Counted from the first letter of the stretch, positions 16,618 through 25,775 are shown. The stretch is DNA of 64,000 nt from an uncultured Lachnospiraceae bacterium (GCA_910586205.1 CAJUGD010000001.1:1-64000); one strand, 5' to 3'. Made by a program: numbers and translations. The notes: generated by a model not told the origin, from the sequence alone.

Positions 16618-17004
16618 ATGAAATTGACTGATAAAATAAATACACTTTCCCTTTCCAAACTACCACATACATGGATCTTAGATTTGGATGGAACAATTGT
16701 AAAACATAATGGTTACAAACTGGATGGAAAGGATAGTCTTTTAGAAGGGGCAAAGGAGTTCTTGGCTAGTATCGATGAGAATGATCAAATTTTCTTTTTT
16801 ACATCGCGATCAGATGAAATGAGTGAATGTACAGAAGCCTTCTTAAAAAATCATCATATACGTTATAATGGTATTTTTTATAATATTCCATATGGAGAAC
16901 GAATTGTTATTAATGATAATAAACCATCTGGATTAGAAATGGCCATAGCAGTAGAAAAGGAAAGAGATAGTTCCATTCATTTAAAGATCATTACAGATAA
17001 ATAA
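16618..17004 (+). CDS. small HAD-family phosphatase
   Basis: A protein of 128 residues with the HAD nucleophile WILDLDGTIVKHNGY (DLDGT near residue 22), motif II in FFFTSRSDE and motif IV in INDNKPSG. It is short, like the single-domain capsule-biosynthesis phosphatases. In a cluster with a SIS isomerase and a nucleotidyltransferase-kinase it probably removes a phosphate from a sugar bisphosphate, as GmhB does in heptose synthesis. It starts 5 bp after the SIS gene. Confidence 0.72.
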   Translation: MKLTDKINTLSLSKLPHTWILDLDGTIVKHNGYKLDGKDSLLEGAKEFLASIDENDQIFFFTSRSDEMSECTEAFLKNHHIRYNGIFYNIPYGERIVINDNKPSGLEMAIAVEKERDSSIHLKIITDK

Positions 17005-17022
17005 TTGTGATTAGGAGTTGTT

Positions 17023-18015
17023 ATGCACAAATATCCTGCATATTATCATAGCTGGTATGGATTAATTTATCATATGCTTAAATGGCCGTTCCAGGTGTTT
17101 ATAGGGTTTATTCTTTATATGTATTTTGTTAAAAAAAAGGAGGACACACATTATCTTGTTCTTCCAAAATATTTAGGTGATACATTATGTGCTTTGGCAT
17201 ATTTACATGAATATAAAAAGCAAAAAAAGTATCCTCATATTACAGTTATTGCATGCCCTTCTGTGAAACAGCTTTGTGATTTTTATACTGATGATATTAA
17301 TAACATCGTTTTTCTTAGCTCCGCACATATTTCAGATTTACAGGAATTTGCTTGCAGCCTTGCTGGGAAAAGCCTGAATGTGGGAAAGTACAGAACAAAA
17401 ATAACCTTCGCTTTATATTCATGTAATCTTTCTCCTTCCATCGTATGGGATAATAATTATATACATTTGTCTCAATATGTTAAAGAAATGTTATATAAGA
17501 TTGGACCAAATGCAACAGCTAAATTTCCCCAGATACCATTTGTAGATGTAGAACCATTTGTGCAGAGATATGGATTAAAAAAAGGACGTACTGTTTTGCT
17601 AAATCCTTATGCTAATTCAATTATATGTGATGTTGTACTATTATTTGAATCTTTGGCAAAGGAATTAATTCAAAAAGGTTACACAGTTGTATCGCTTACA
17701 GGAAATAAAGATCAGGCACCGGTAAAAGGAACATTAGCTGTGCCTTGTAGTTTAAAAGAAGCATACTGGCTTGCAGAATATTGTGGAAATATTATTGCGC
17801 TTCGCAGTGGATTTTTAGATTTCATACTTTTTTCTTCGCATTGCAGGATTATAGCTGTTGTTGATCCAAGATATGGAAGGAAAGAGTTTTTTAATCTGAA
17901 AAAATGGAACATTAATCCAGAGTGTTATACTATCGAATATAAAGATAATTATTTAACAGCAGAATGTATTTTGAAACACTTTATAAGGCCGGTAATTGAC
18001 AATGAGAAAATCTAA
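17023..18015 (+). CDS. GT9-like glycosyltransferase
   Basis: A protein of 330 residues with a membrane-seeking segment at ~12-34 (hydrophobic, aromatic) and then HYLVLPKYLGDTLCALAYLHEYKK, which resembles the L-x-GD motif of ADP-heptose-type (GT9) transferases. A later IALRSGFLDFI sits where GT9 enzymes have their donor-site S/TxDSGP-type motif. It is probably a cytoplasmic-face transferase extending the lipid-linked repeat unit. Similarity is patchy, so donor and acceptor are unknown. The end overlaps the next gene by 14 bp. Confidence 0.55.
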   Translation: MHKYPAYYHSWYGLIYHMLKWPFQVFIGFILYMYFVKKKEDTHYLVLPKYLGDTLCALAYLHEYKKQKKYPHITVIACPSVKQLCDFYTDDINNIVFLSSAHISDLQEFACSLAGKSLNVGKYRTKITFALYSCNLSPSIVWDNNYIHLSQYVKEMLYKIGPNATAKFPQIPFVDVEPFVQRYGLKKGRTVLLNPYANSIICDVVLLFESLAKELIQKGYTVVSLTGNKDQAPVKGTLAVPCSLKEAYWLAEYCGNIIALRSGFLDFILFSSHCRIIAVVDPRYGRKEFFNLKKWNINPECYTIEYKDNYLTAECILKHFIRPVIDNEKI

Positions 18016-19273
18016 TTGCAGATATATTAATGTACAAAAAGTAGGTTATATGATATTATTTATTTCATTTTGTAAACCAGATGCTTTAGAACACTTTTTC
18101 CCATTAATAGAAACAGGATTTGATATATTTAGATTGATGGTTATGGGAATTATAGTTTTGCTATATGTATCAAAACGAAAAAATATAGATAAATTTGTCA
18201 CGGCTTCTATAATATACAGCATAATATTGATTGTTTTTTCTGCTATTAATCACAGATTAGTTATAGGGACATTTATGCAGTTAGGAAGCATAATAGCTAT
18301 CATTCTTTTAACTGATTTATTATTAGAAAAAGATCTATTATTATGTTTTGATATTATGCTTTTTCCTCTTGAAATACTTATTTATTTGAACCTATTGTGT
18401 ATTATTTTATTTCCAGATGGGATGTACAGTATAACTAGGGGGATATATGGTTGGACAGCTAATGAACTGTGGCTGCTAGGAATGGACAATGCTCTTACTC
18501 CTATTTTTCTTTTGGCAATTTGCATATCAGTGCTAAGAAGCTATTATGTAAAAGGATGCTTAAAATTAACTTTAAGAAGCTTATTTCTTTTAACAGGATG
18601 TACATTAACGGTTTTAGTTCGTTGGCCCGCAACTTTATTAGTGGTTATTTTTATTAGCATTAATTATTTGATTTTTCATCGGATTGTTTTAAGACTTTCT
18701 GCTTTAAATATTTGGGTATACACAGCAATATGTGTTTTCTTTTTTATATATATTGTTTTACTACGTTGCCAAGACAAATTTGCATTTATTTTAGAACATC
18801 TTCTAGGAAAAAGTTTAACCTTTACAGGACGAACACCAATATGGGATCGAACAATAGCTGAGATTAGTATGCATCCATTATGGGGATATGGTATGCTTTC
18901 ACCTGATGATGCTTGGTTAATTGTGGGTCATTCCCATGCACATAATATGTACCTAAATGTATTAATTCGAGGCGGATTATTAGCATTTATTCCCTTTATA
19001 ATAATGCATCTACTTTCGATTTTTAAACTGTCAAAATGTGGTCGAAATTATCTTACAGATTTTATTTCAATCATTTTTTTCTGTATGATACTTGCGTTTC
19101 AAGTTGAGGCATATACAAACCATTTATGCTTTTTGGTTATTTATCTAGCTTATCGTTCGGATTTTATTTTTTCTCAATACCAGTTGCAAAAGCTGTCTAA
19201 AAATAACGGCCTGCAAAAACACATGAGGATAAGAAATGAAGACCATTTCATTAAAAAAAGCTGCTGTTATTAA
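18002..19273 (+). CDS. Wzy/O-antigen-ligase-like polysaccharide polymerase
   Basis: About 423 residues, very hydrophobic, with roughly ten or more membrane segments. A large loop carries GRTPIWDRTIAEISMHPLWG and HSHAHNMYLNVLIRGG, the pattern of the Wzy/WaaL (O-antigen ligase) family. It would polymerise lipid-linked repeat units outside the membrane. ATG 18002 is preferred to the in-frame TTG 17996. It overlaps the preceding gene by 14 bp and the flippase gene by 38 bp, so the three are co-translated. Confidence 0.78.
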   Translation: MRKSNCRYINVQKVGYMILFISFCKPDALEHFFPLIETGFDIFRLMVMGIIVLLYVSKRKNIDKFVTASIIYSIILIVFSAINHRLVIGTFMQLGSIIAIILLTDLLLEKDLLLCFDIMLFPLEILIYLNLLCIILFPDGMYSITRGIYGWTANELWLLGMDNALTPIFLLAICISVLRSYYVKGCLKLTLRSLFLLTGCTLTVLVRWPATLLVVIFISINYLIFHRIVLRLSALNIWVYTAICVFFFIYIVLLRCQDKFAFILEHLLGKSLTFTGRTPIWDRTIAEISMHPLWGYGMLSPDDAWLIVGHSHAHNMYLNVLIRGGLLAFIPFIIMHLLSIFKLSKCGRNYLTDFISIIFFCMILAFQVEAYTNHLCFLVIYLAYRSDFIFSQYQLQKLSKNNGLQKHMRIRNEDHFIKKSCCY

Positions 19274-20672
19274 TGCTGTTTCACAATATTCCAATATTAT
19301 TTTATATATAGGATTTAATATTGTTCTAGCACGGCTTTTGACGCCAGAAGAGTTTGGCATATTTGCTGTTGTATCAATATTTACAACTTTTTTTAGTAAG
19401 ATTTATGACGGCGGTTTAGGTTCTGCTATTATACAGCGCAAAGATCTGCACAAACAAGATATTAATTCCCTTTATTCTTTTATACATTATATTGCTGTTA
19501 TTTTATTTTTGGTGTTTTTATTATTGGGGATCCCCATTTCCATTTTGTATAAAAATCCCGAATATATTCTTATTTGTGCAATTCTTGCTGTATCAATTCT
19601 GTTTAATACATTTAATGTAGTGCCCTATTCCTATTTGCTAAAGGAAAAACAATTTTATAAAATAGCATTTTTAAACATTACGAGTTATTTCATAAGTTAT
19701 GTTTCTGCTGTATTTCTGGCACTATTTGGGTTGAAATATTATGCATTAGCTTTTCAGACAGTTTTTCTTTCTATCATTAAATTTTGCTTAAGCAAAAAAA
19801 TGAGTGGGATATCATCTGCTAAAAAAATGGATTTTAGGCTTATAAAGAGTATAATCCCCTTTACTTTGTATGAATTGGGATCATCACTGATTAATTATTG
19901 GGAACAAAATTTAGATAATATTCTTATTAGCCTGATTATGGGAAGTACTCCTTTAGGTTTTTACAGTAAATCATATACTCTCACAAAATATCCTGTTACT
20001 GCTGTCAGTGGAGCTGTAACACCTGTATTACATCCCATTCTTTCGGATTACCAGAAAAATAAAATTGTAATGCATAAAAAATATACTCAATTTTTGCTCT
20101 GCGTATCTACTGCTGCAGTATTTGTTGCGGCAATATGTTTTTGTGCAGCAAAAGAGATTATTTTAATTTTATATGGTATACAATGGATAAACTGTATACA
20201 AAGCTTTACATATTTAAGTTTATGCATTTTTCCGTTATTTATGATGTCTGGAAATATGTCTGTTTATAAAAGTTTGGGACGGACAGATTTGCTCTTTCGG
20301 GTTGTTATATTAAATACATGTATTACTAGTTTTTTCATAGTAATTGGTATTTTGCTTGGAACAATCGAGACGGTTGCACTATGTGTTTGTATTGCTAATT
20401 GGTTTAACATGATTGTAACATTGTATGTATTAAATAAAATAGGTTTTGGAATTTCCCTATGGGGGTTTTGGAAGCTGTTTATCTCTGATATTTTTATGCT
20501 ATTTTTCATACAGGCTGTATGTATGATGGCATCTTATTGGCTATTTCCTAAAATGCAGATACTTATATCATTTATGATCAAAATAGTAATTATTGGAACT
20601 ATTTATTTATTTTATCTGCTGTTTTCAACTCGCTATCGGTTAATTTCATCTATATTTTTTAGCAAAAAATAA
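19236..20672 (+). CDS. Wzx-type polysaccharide flippase
   Basis: A membrane protein of 478 residues with about 12-14 predicted segments and the opening LKKAAVINAVSQYSNIILY-IGFNIVLARLLTPEEFGIFAV, typical of RfbX/Wzx-family exporters in the MOP superfamily. It moves undecaprenyl-linked repeat units across the membrane. It lies directly after the Wzy-like gene and shares 38 bp with it; ATG 19236 has a GAGGATAAG site. Its presence with a priming transferase and a polymerase points to Wzx/Wzy-dependent assembly. Confidence 0.85.
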   Translation: MKTISLKKAAVINAVSQYSNIILYIGFNIVLARLLTPEEFGIFAVVSIFTTFFSKIYDGGLGSAIIQRKDLHKQDINSLYSFIHYIAVILFLVFLLLGIPISILYKNPEYILICAILAVSILFNTFNVVPYSYLLKEKQFYKIAFLNITSYFISYVSAVFLALFGLKYYALAFQTVFLSIIKFCLSKKMSGISSAKKMDFRLIKSIIPFTLYELGSSLINYWEQNLDNILISLIMGSTPLGFYSKSYTLTKYPVTAVSGAVTPVLHPILSDYQKNKIVMHKKYTQFLLCVSTAAVFVAAICFCAAKEIILILYGIQWINCIQSFTYLSLCIFPLFMMSGNMSVYKSLGRTDLLFRVVILNTCITSFFIVIGILLGTIETVALCVCIANWFNMIVTLYVLNKIGFGISLWGFWKLFISDIFMLFFIQAVCMMASYWLFPKMQILISFMIKIVIIGTIYLFYLLFSTRYRLISSIFFSKK

Positions 20673-20693
20673 TTATATGAGGAGATTTGCTAT

Positions 20694-22700
20694 ATGAAAA
20701 CACTCATTTTAAACTCTGGTATTGGCAGCCGTATGGGGGTCTTAACATCAGAACATCCTAAATGTCTGACAGAAATTTCTCACCATGAAACTATACTAAG
20801 CCGTCAATTACGACAAATTGCAGAAGTTGGTTTAAAAGATGTGATCATTACCACCGGGCCATTTGATAATATTCTGGTAAATTATTGTCAAAGTCTTGGT
20901 TTACCGCTGCAATATACATTTGTAAATAATCCGTTTTATCGTGAAACCAATTACATATATTCTATTTATTGTGCACGCGAATACCTTCATGACGATATTT
21001 TGCTTATGCATGGAGATATGGTATTTGAAAACGAAGTTCTTGACAAAATATTGGATAATCCTGAAAGCTGTATGACCATAAGTACGACATTGCCACTTCC
21101 TGAGAAAGACTTCAAAGCAGTAGTGATAAATGGGCAAATTATAAAAATAGGTGTTGAGTTTTTTAATGAAGCAGTAACTGCACAGCCCCTATATAAATTA
21201 TTAAAATCTGATTGGGAAATTTGGTTAAATGAAATCAATACATACTGTGAAAATAAAGATGTAAAGTGTTATGCAGAAAATGCCTTTAATCGTATTTCAA
21301 CAAATTGTATGATTTTCCCTATTGATGTACGAAATGCTTTATGCAGTGAAATTGACAATCCTGATGATTTGGCCATAAGCTCTGCCCGTTTGAAGGAGCT
21401 GGAAAGTCGTACTGTATATATGTGTTTTTCTACAGATATTCTGCATAGTGGCCATATTAATATTATAAAGAAAGCGTCTCGGCTGGGTAAGCTAATAATC
21501 GGCGTACTTTCAGATGAAGCTGTAATAAGTTACAAAAGATTTCCTCTGCTGCCTTTTGCAGAACGGAAATCCATGTTTGAAAGCCTGTCTAATGTATATA
21601 AAGTAGTAGAGCAGAAAACATTAAGTTATAAAGATAATATTGTAGCATATCAGCCGACTTATGTAGTGCATGGGGATGATTGGGTGTCAGGTTTTCAAAG
21701 GCCGATTCGAGATGAGGTTGTTTCTGAGTTAGCAGTTTATGGAGGTCAACTTGTAGAATTTCCATATGCGGGAGGAAAAAAGTATGAGGATGTAGAAAAA
21801 AATGTTCGAATAAATCTTTCTGGTCCGGATATGCGCCGTAGTAGGCTGCGAAAAGCGATTGAGATGAAAGGAATGATTACCGCTATGGAAGCCCATAGCG
21901 GAATTACTGGGCTGATTGTAGAAAATACAGTTGTATATCAGAATGGGGGCGCTCGTCAATTCGACGCAATATGGGTTAGTTCACTGTGTGATTCCACAGC
22001 GAAAGGAAAACCAGACATTGAATTAGTTGATATGACATCTCGCTTTCGTACAATAGATGATATATGTGAAGTAACAACAAAACCAATTATTTTTGATGGT
22101 GATACAGGAGGATTGACAGAACATTTCGTTTATACAGTACGTTCTCTTGAACGCATAGGTGTTTCTATGATCATTATTGAAGATAAAACGGGCTTGAAAA
22201 AAAATAGTCTTTTTGGTACTGAAGTTCCACAAACACAGGCAAGTATAGAAGATTTTGCAGCAAAGATTTCTGCTGGTAAAAAGGCGCAGAAAACAAAGGA
22301 TTTTATGATTTGTGCCCGTATTGAAAGTCTAATTTTAGATCATGGTATGGAAGATGCACTTAAAAGGGCATTTGCCTTTACTGCTGCTGGTGCAGACGCA
22401 ATTATGATCCATAGCCGAAAAGAAAATCCTGCTGAAATTTTTGAATTTGTAGATAATTTCAGAAAAGCAGACAAAGCCACTCCGCTGGTAGTAGTTCCGA
22501 CCTCATTCAATACTGTGACAGAGGAAGAATTTAAAGAACATGGTATAAACGTAGTTATTTATGCGAATCAGCTCACCAGAACAGGTTTTCCGGCTATGCA
22601 GAATGCTGCTTTAACTATATTGAAGCATCACCGAGCAAAAGAATGTGATGATGATTGTATGTCCATCAAAGATATTATTAGCTTAATACCAGAAGAATAG
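20694..22700 (+). CDS. three-domain enzyme: nucleotidyltransferase, cytidylyltransferase and PEP mutase
   Basis: A protein of 668 residues. Residues ~1-230 are a LicC-like nucleotidyltransferase (LILNSGIGSRMG, SEHPKCL). Residues ~240-370 are a GCT-type cytidylyltransferase with HSGH at 251-254. Residues ~385-668 are phosphoenolpyruvate mutase, with EDKTGLKKNS (496-505) fitting the EDKxxxxxNS catalytic signature and DGDTGG for metal binding. PEP mutase makes phosphonopyruvate, the first step of phosphonate synthesis. A cytidylyltransferase fused to PEP mutase occurs in Fom1 of fosfomycin synthesis, where it makes CMP-2-hydroxyethylphosphonate. The extra N-terminal nucleotidyltransferase makes this an unusual triple fusion; it may be a relic or activate a second substrate. 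Confidence 0.88.
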   Translation: MKTLILNSGIGSRMGVLTSEHPKCLTEISHHETILSRQLRQIAEVGLKDVIITTGPFDNILVNYCQSLGLPLQYTFVNNPFYRETNYIYSIYCAREYLHDDILLMHGDMVFENEVLDKILDNPESCMTISTTLPLPEKDFKAVVINGQIIKIGVEFFNEAVTAQPLYKLLKSDWEIWLNEINTYCENKDVKCYAENAFNRISTNCMIFPIDVRNALCSEIDNPDDLAISSARLKELESRTVYMCFSTDILHSGHINIIKKASRLGKLIIGVLSDEAVISYKRFPLLPFAERKSMFESLSNVYKVVEQKTLSYKDNIVAYQPTYVVHGDDWVSGFQRPIRDEVVSELAVYGGQLVEFPYAGGKKYEDVEKNVRINLSGPDMRRSRLRKAIEMKGMITAMEAHSGITGLIVENTVVYQNGGARQFDAIWVSSLCDSTAKGKPDIELVDMTSRFRTIDDICEVTTKPIIFDGDTGGLTEHFVYTVRSLERIGVSMIIIEDKTGLKKNSLFGTEVPQTQASIEDFAAKISAGKKAQKTKDFMICARIESLILDHGMEDALKRAFAFTAAGADAIMIHSRKENPAEIFEFVDNFRKADKATPLVVVPTSFNTVTEEEFKEHGINVVIYANQLTRTGFPAMQNAALTILKHHRAKECDDDCMSIKDIISLIPEE

Positions 22701-22714
22701 GGAGAGCAGACAAT

Positions 22715-23839
22715 ATGGCGGAACAAATTATTTTTAAAGCCGAAAATAATTATAATCAGCTCCAAATTTATTTAAATAAAATAAAGGTTAAAAATATTCT
22801 GCTTGTATGCGAGAGCTTTATTTCTCAGTTACAGATTAATGATTGGTTCAAGACCTTAGAATCTAGTTCAGAAATAAGTTTGTTTCGATTTAGTGATTTT
22901 CAAACAAATCCTCAATACTCATCAGTAGTAGCAGGAGTAGAACTATTCCGTCAGTCAAAATGTGACTGTATTATAGCAGTCGGTGGAGGTAGTGCAATAG
23001 ATGTAGCCAAATGCATTAAACTCTTTTCAAATATGGATCCTAATAAAAACTATTTGGATCAAGTTATTATTCCTAATAATATAAAGTTAATTGCAATTCC
23101 GACAACAGCTGGTACGGGAAGTGAGTCCACCCGTTTTGCAGTTATTTATTATGAGGAAACAAAGCAGTCTATTTCTGATGATAGCTGTATTCCATCTTTT
23201 GTACTGTTCGATTCCTCTGCAATAAATACATTGCCTGCATATTACAGAAAGGCTTCCATGTTGGATGCTTTATGTCATGCTATTGAATCATTTTGGTCTG
23301 TAAATAGCACAGAAGAGAGCAGAAAATATTCCAGACAAGCGCTGCAGTGTATATTAGAGAATATGGATGAATATCTACGGAATGATGAGATAGCCAATAT
23401 GTTTATGCTGAAAGCAGCAAATCTTGCTGGAAGAGCTATTAATATTGCCCAGACAACGGCCGGTCATGCTATGTGTTATAAATTGACAAGTTTTTATGGG
23501 ATTGCGCATGGTCACGCATGTGCTCTATGTGTAGCCAAATTATGGGGCTATATGATTGATCACGGTGATGAATGCATTGATCCAAGAGGGAAATTATATC
23601 TACAAAGAATATTTCAAGATATTGCAGATGCAATGGGGTGTTCTGCTGCTAGTGAAGCACCTGTGATATTTCAGAATATATTGAATAGGCTTGAGTTACC
23701 TGTGCCTTGCCCGAAAGAAGAAGACTATTTTGTTTTGATAAACTCTGTGAATTCAGTTAGAATGAAAAATAATCCAGTAAAGTTGAGTAGAGAGGCTATT
23801 GATATGATCTATCATCAAATACTGGAAGGGAATTACTGA
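22715..23839 (+). CDS. Fe-type alcohol dehydrogenase, probable phosphonoacetaldehyde reductase
   Basis: A protein of 374 residues in the iron-containing alcohol dehydrogenase family: AVGGGSAIDVAKCIK (NAD(P)-binding), IPTTAGTGSE, and metal ligands in DALCHAIESFW, TAGHAMCY and IAHGHACALC. Placed between PEP mutase and phosphonopyruvate decarboxylase, it fits PhpC-type enzymes that reduce phosphonoacetaldehyde to 2-hydroxyethylphosphonate. No 2-aminoethylphosphonate transaminase is present, which supports a hydroxyethyl rather than aminoethyl product. It starts 14 bp after the PEP mutase gene. Confidence 0.85.
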   Translation: MAEQIIFKAENNYNQLQIYLNKIKVKNILLVCESFISQLQINDWFKTLESSSEISLFRFSDFQTNPQYSSVVAGVELFRQSKCDCIIAVGGGSAIDVAKCIKLFSNMDPNKNYLDQVIIPNNIKLIAIPTTAGTGSESTRFAVIYYEETKQSISDDSCIPSFVLFDSSAINTLPAYYRKASMLDALCHAIESFWSVNSTEESRKYSRQALQCILENMDEYLRNDEIANMFMLKAANLAGRAINIAQTTAGHAMCYKLTSFYGIAHGHACALCVAKLWGYMIDHGDECIDPRGKLYLQRIFQDIADAMGCSAASEAPVIFQNILNRLELPVPCPKEEDYFVLINSVNSVRMKNNPVKLSREAIDMIYHQILEGNY

Positions 23840-23895
23840 AATACGCTAAATCCATCAACAAAATTTTAAATCATTTGTTTGGGGAGATGCTGAAT

Positions 23896-25020
23896 ATGAA
23901 AGTAGAAACGTTTTTAAATTTAATTGGCTCAGATTTTTATACCGGTATTCCAGACAGCCAGCTCAAAGCGTTATGTGACTATTTAATGAATACTTATGGA
24001 ATCCACTCAAAGCATCATATTATTGCAGCTAATGAGGGAAATTGTGTGGCATTAGCGTCTGGCTTTTATCTTGCCACTGGAAAAATTCCGGTTGTGTATC
24101 TGCAAAATTCCGGAGAAGGAAATATTATTAACCCTATTGCCTCTTTACTTAATGATAAAGTATATGCAATTCCTATGATTTTTATTATTGGGTGGCGTGG
24201 AGAACCAGGGATTAAAGATGAACCCCAGCATATTTACCAAGGAAAAATTACTAATGAGATTCTTGAAACAATGGGTATTCCATATTTCATTATTGGAAAA
24301 GAAACTACTGAAGAAGAAGTCAGACTAGCAATGTCTAATTTTTTTAAGGTTCTGGCTGATGGAAGAAGTGTTGCATTTGTTATTCGTAAGGGAGCTCTTT
24401 CTTATGGACAAAAGCCTGTATATAGAAATAGTTATATCATGAGGCGCGAAGAAATTCTTCAACATATTGTAACATTCAGTGGGGAAGACCCCTTGATATG
24501 TACGACTGGCAAAGCAAGCCGTGAACTATTTGAAATTCGTACTGCTAATTCTCAAAGCCATAAATATGATTTTTTGACAATCGGTTCAATGGGACACTGC
24601 AGTTCTATCGCTTTAGGAATTGCGACTCAAAAACCAAATACACGAATATGGTGTATTGATGGCGATGGCGCTGTTCTTATGCATATGGGAGCTTTGGCAG
24701 TACTTGGAGCTATAGCCCCCCAAAACTTGATTCACATTATAATTAATAATAGTGCCCATGAAACAGTTGGTGGTATGCCAACAGTGGCAAATCAAATAGA
24801 TTTGGCAATGATAGCAAAAGCCTGTGGTTATCCTAACACGGTTACTGTTAATAACTTTGAGGAATTAGATATAGAACTAAAGGAGGCCAGAAGCAGACAT
24901 GAGTTAAGTCTGATTGAAGTCAAAGCATCCATCGGGGCAAGAGAAGATTTAGGACGTCCAACCATTACTGTGTTGGAAAATAAGAGGAATTTTATGAATT
25001 ATTTGAATAGTCTTAAGTGA
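23896..25020 (+). CDS. phosphonopyruvate decarboxylase
   Basis: The 374-residue thiamine-diphosphate enzyme has FYTGIPDSQLKALCDYLM at its N-terminus, NEGNCVALASGFYLATGKIPVVYLQNSG (catalytic Glu for ThDP activation), and the ThDP/Mg motif CIDGDGAVLMHMGALAV ending in NNSAHETVGG. This is the family pattern of Ppd/AepY, which turns phosphonopyruvate into phosphonoacetaldehyde and pulls the unfavourable PEP mutase reaction forward. In-frame TTG 23875 and ATG 23887 exist; ATG 23896 is chosen because GGGGAG lies 9 bp upstream. It is the last gene of the polysaccharide locus. Confidence 0.9.
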   Translation: MKVETFLNLIGSDFYTGIPDSQLKALCDYLMNTYGIHSKHHIIAANEGNCVALASGFYLATGKIPVVYLQNSGEGNIINPIASLLNDKVYAIPMIFIIGWRGEPGIKDEPQHIYQGKITNEILETMGIPYFIIGKETTEEEVRLAMSNFFKVLADGRSVAFVIRKGALSYGQKPVYRNSYIMRREEILQHIVTFSGEDPLICTTGKASRELFEIRTANSQSHKYDFLTIGSMGHCSSIALGIATQKPNTRIWCIDGDGAVLMHMGALAVLGAIAPQNLIHIIINNSAHETVGGMPTVANQIDLAMIAKACGYPNTVTVNNFEELDIELKEARSRHELSLIEVKASIGAREDLGRPTITVLENKRNFMNYLNSLK

Positions 25021-25379
25021 TGTACTAGACATAGGTATTACTATACTCTTGCTTTTATATGTATATATGGAACATGTATCGAGTATTATTGCTTAATAAT
25101 GTTTCACAGTTGTATTTGTTAGGGTTTACCGTTTACAATACATTTATAAAGAGTGGAATCTGGTAGAATTTTAATAATGTGTTTGAAAATGCTAAGCTCA
25201 TAAACGTCCGGTAACGTAAAAAACACTAGTTTTCTTAAACGTTACCGGCCTTGCAGGAATTTACATATATAAATAACGATTTTGTATAAATTGTATCATT
25301 TTGGAGAGAAGATATACACAATATTAGTTCATGTTAATTCTTTTTTCTGAGAATGTTTCGCTAATATTCTATGCAGACT
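25021..25379. other. non-coding gap at the end of the polysaccharide locus
   Basis: This AT-rich stretch of 359 bp has no credible gene. It holds the inverted repeat at 25208-25248 but no clear T-tract terminator. It separates + strand glycan genes from the - strand hicB remnant and marks the border of the AT-rich locus. Confidence 0.6.
25208..25248. repeat. 10-bp inverted repeat
   Basis: CCGGTAACGT (25208-25217) and its exact reverse complement ACGTTACCGG (25239-25248) are separated by 21 AT-rich bases. There is no T run next to it, so it is a weak terminator candidate; it may be an operator or a transcript-end stem between the glycan locus and the convergent - strand genes. Confidence 0.55.
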
Positions 25380-25616
25380 TCACAGTATTCTTAATTTGAG
25401 TTGTCTGGAATAATCGTCCAAACTATCGGGTTCACAAAGTGGAATTTCTTCCTCAAGTGCTGTTTCAATCCACACTTTTTTAGCATTCACAGCGTTTTCA
25501 ATTATTTCATCGCAAGTAACACATCGTGGCAAATCCGGATAAGAAACAACAAAACCGTCTTCATCTGTATCTTCTACAATTTCTGTGCAATATGACATTT
25601 TCATATAATCATTCAA
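25380..25616 (-). pseudogene. hicB antitoxin remnant
   Basis: On the - strand the frame reads TLNDYMKMSYCTEIVEDTDE then DGFVVSYPDLPRCVTC and ends at SRQLKLRIL. This is the HicB partial RNase-H fold ('DGFVVSYPDLPGC'). Compared with the long HicB group it lacks the C-terminal ribbon-helix-helix DNA-binding part that usually follows 'QFKLRIP', and it seems to lack several residues within IENAVNAKKVW. The frame opens with TTG at 25616; ATG 25604 is the first ATG. It is a truncated antitoxin, probably non-functional in DNA binding. Confidence 0.65.
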
Positions 25617-25771
25617 TGTTCTTCTCGCTTTCTAAATGTGTAATGCTTGCTCTCGTCTCTTGGCTCTGTCATCACATATTCATAACTTTCCAGTATCTTG
25701 CGTAATTTATCAAAGCGGAGATTGTTTGACAAATTTTTTTCAAATGTATTCTGTAGCAATAGAAGTTTCAT
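25613..25771 (-). pseudogene. hicA toxin remnant
   Basis: A 52-codon - strand frame starts at ATG 25771 and reads NNLRFDKLRKILESYEYVMT, then EPRDESKHYTFRKREEH and stop. It resembles HicA: 'RFDEL-K-LES-GY--TEPRGGSSHYTFRKPG'. The histidine of the catalytic region is kept, but the stretch after FRK that normally holds the core beta strand is missing, and the frame ends at once. It begins only 4 bp after the lipoprotein stop and overlaps the hicB remnant. An internal deletion of roughly 25 codons would explain it. Confidence 0.55.
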
Positions 25772-25775
25772 GGAA

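Noticed and set aside
25208..25248. Terminator of the polysaccharide locus
   Set aside because: The inverted repeat is real, but a T run is missing on both strands and the loop is long.
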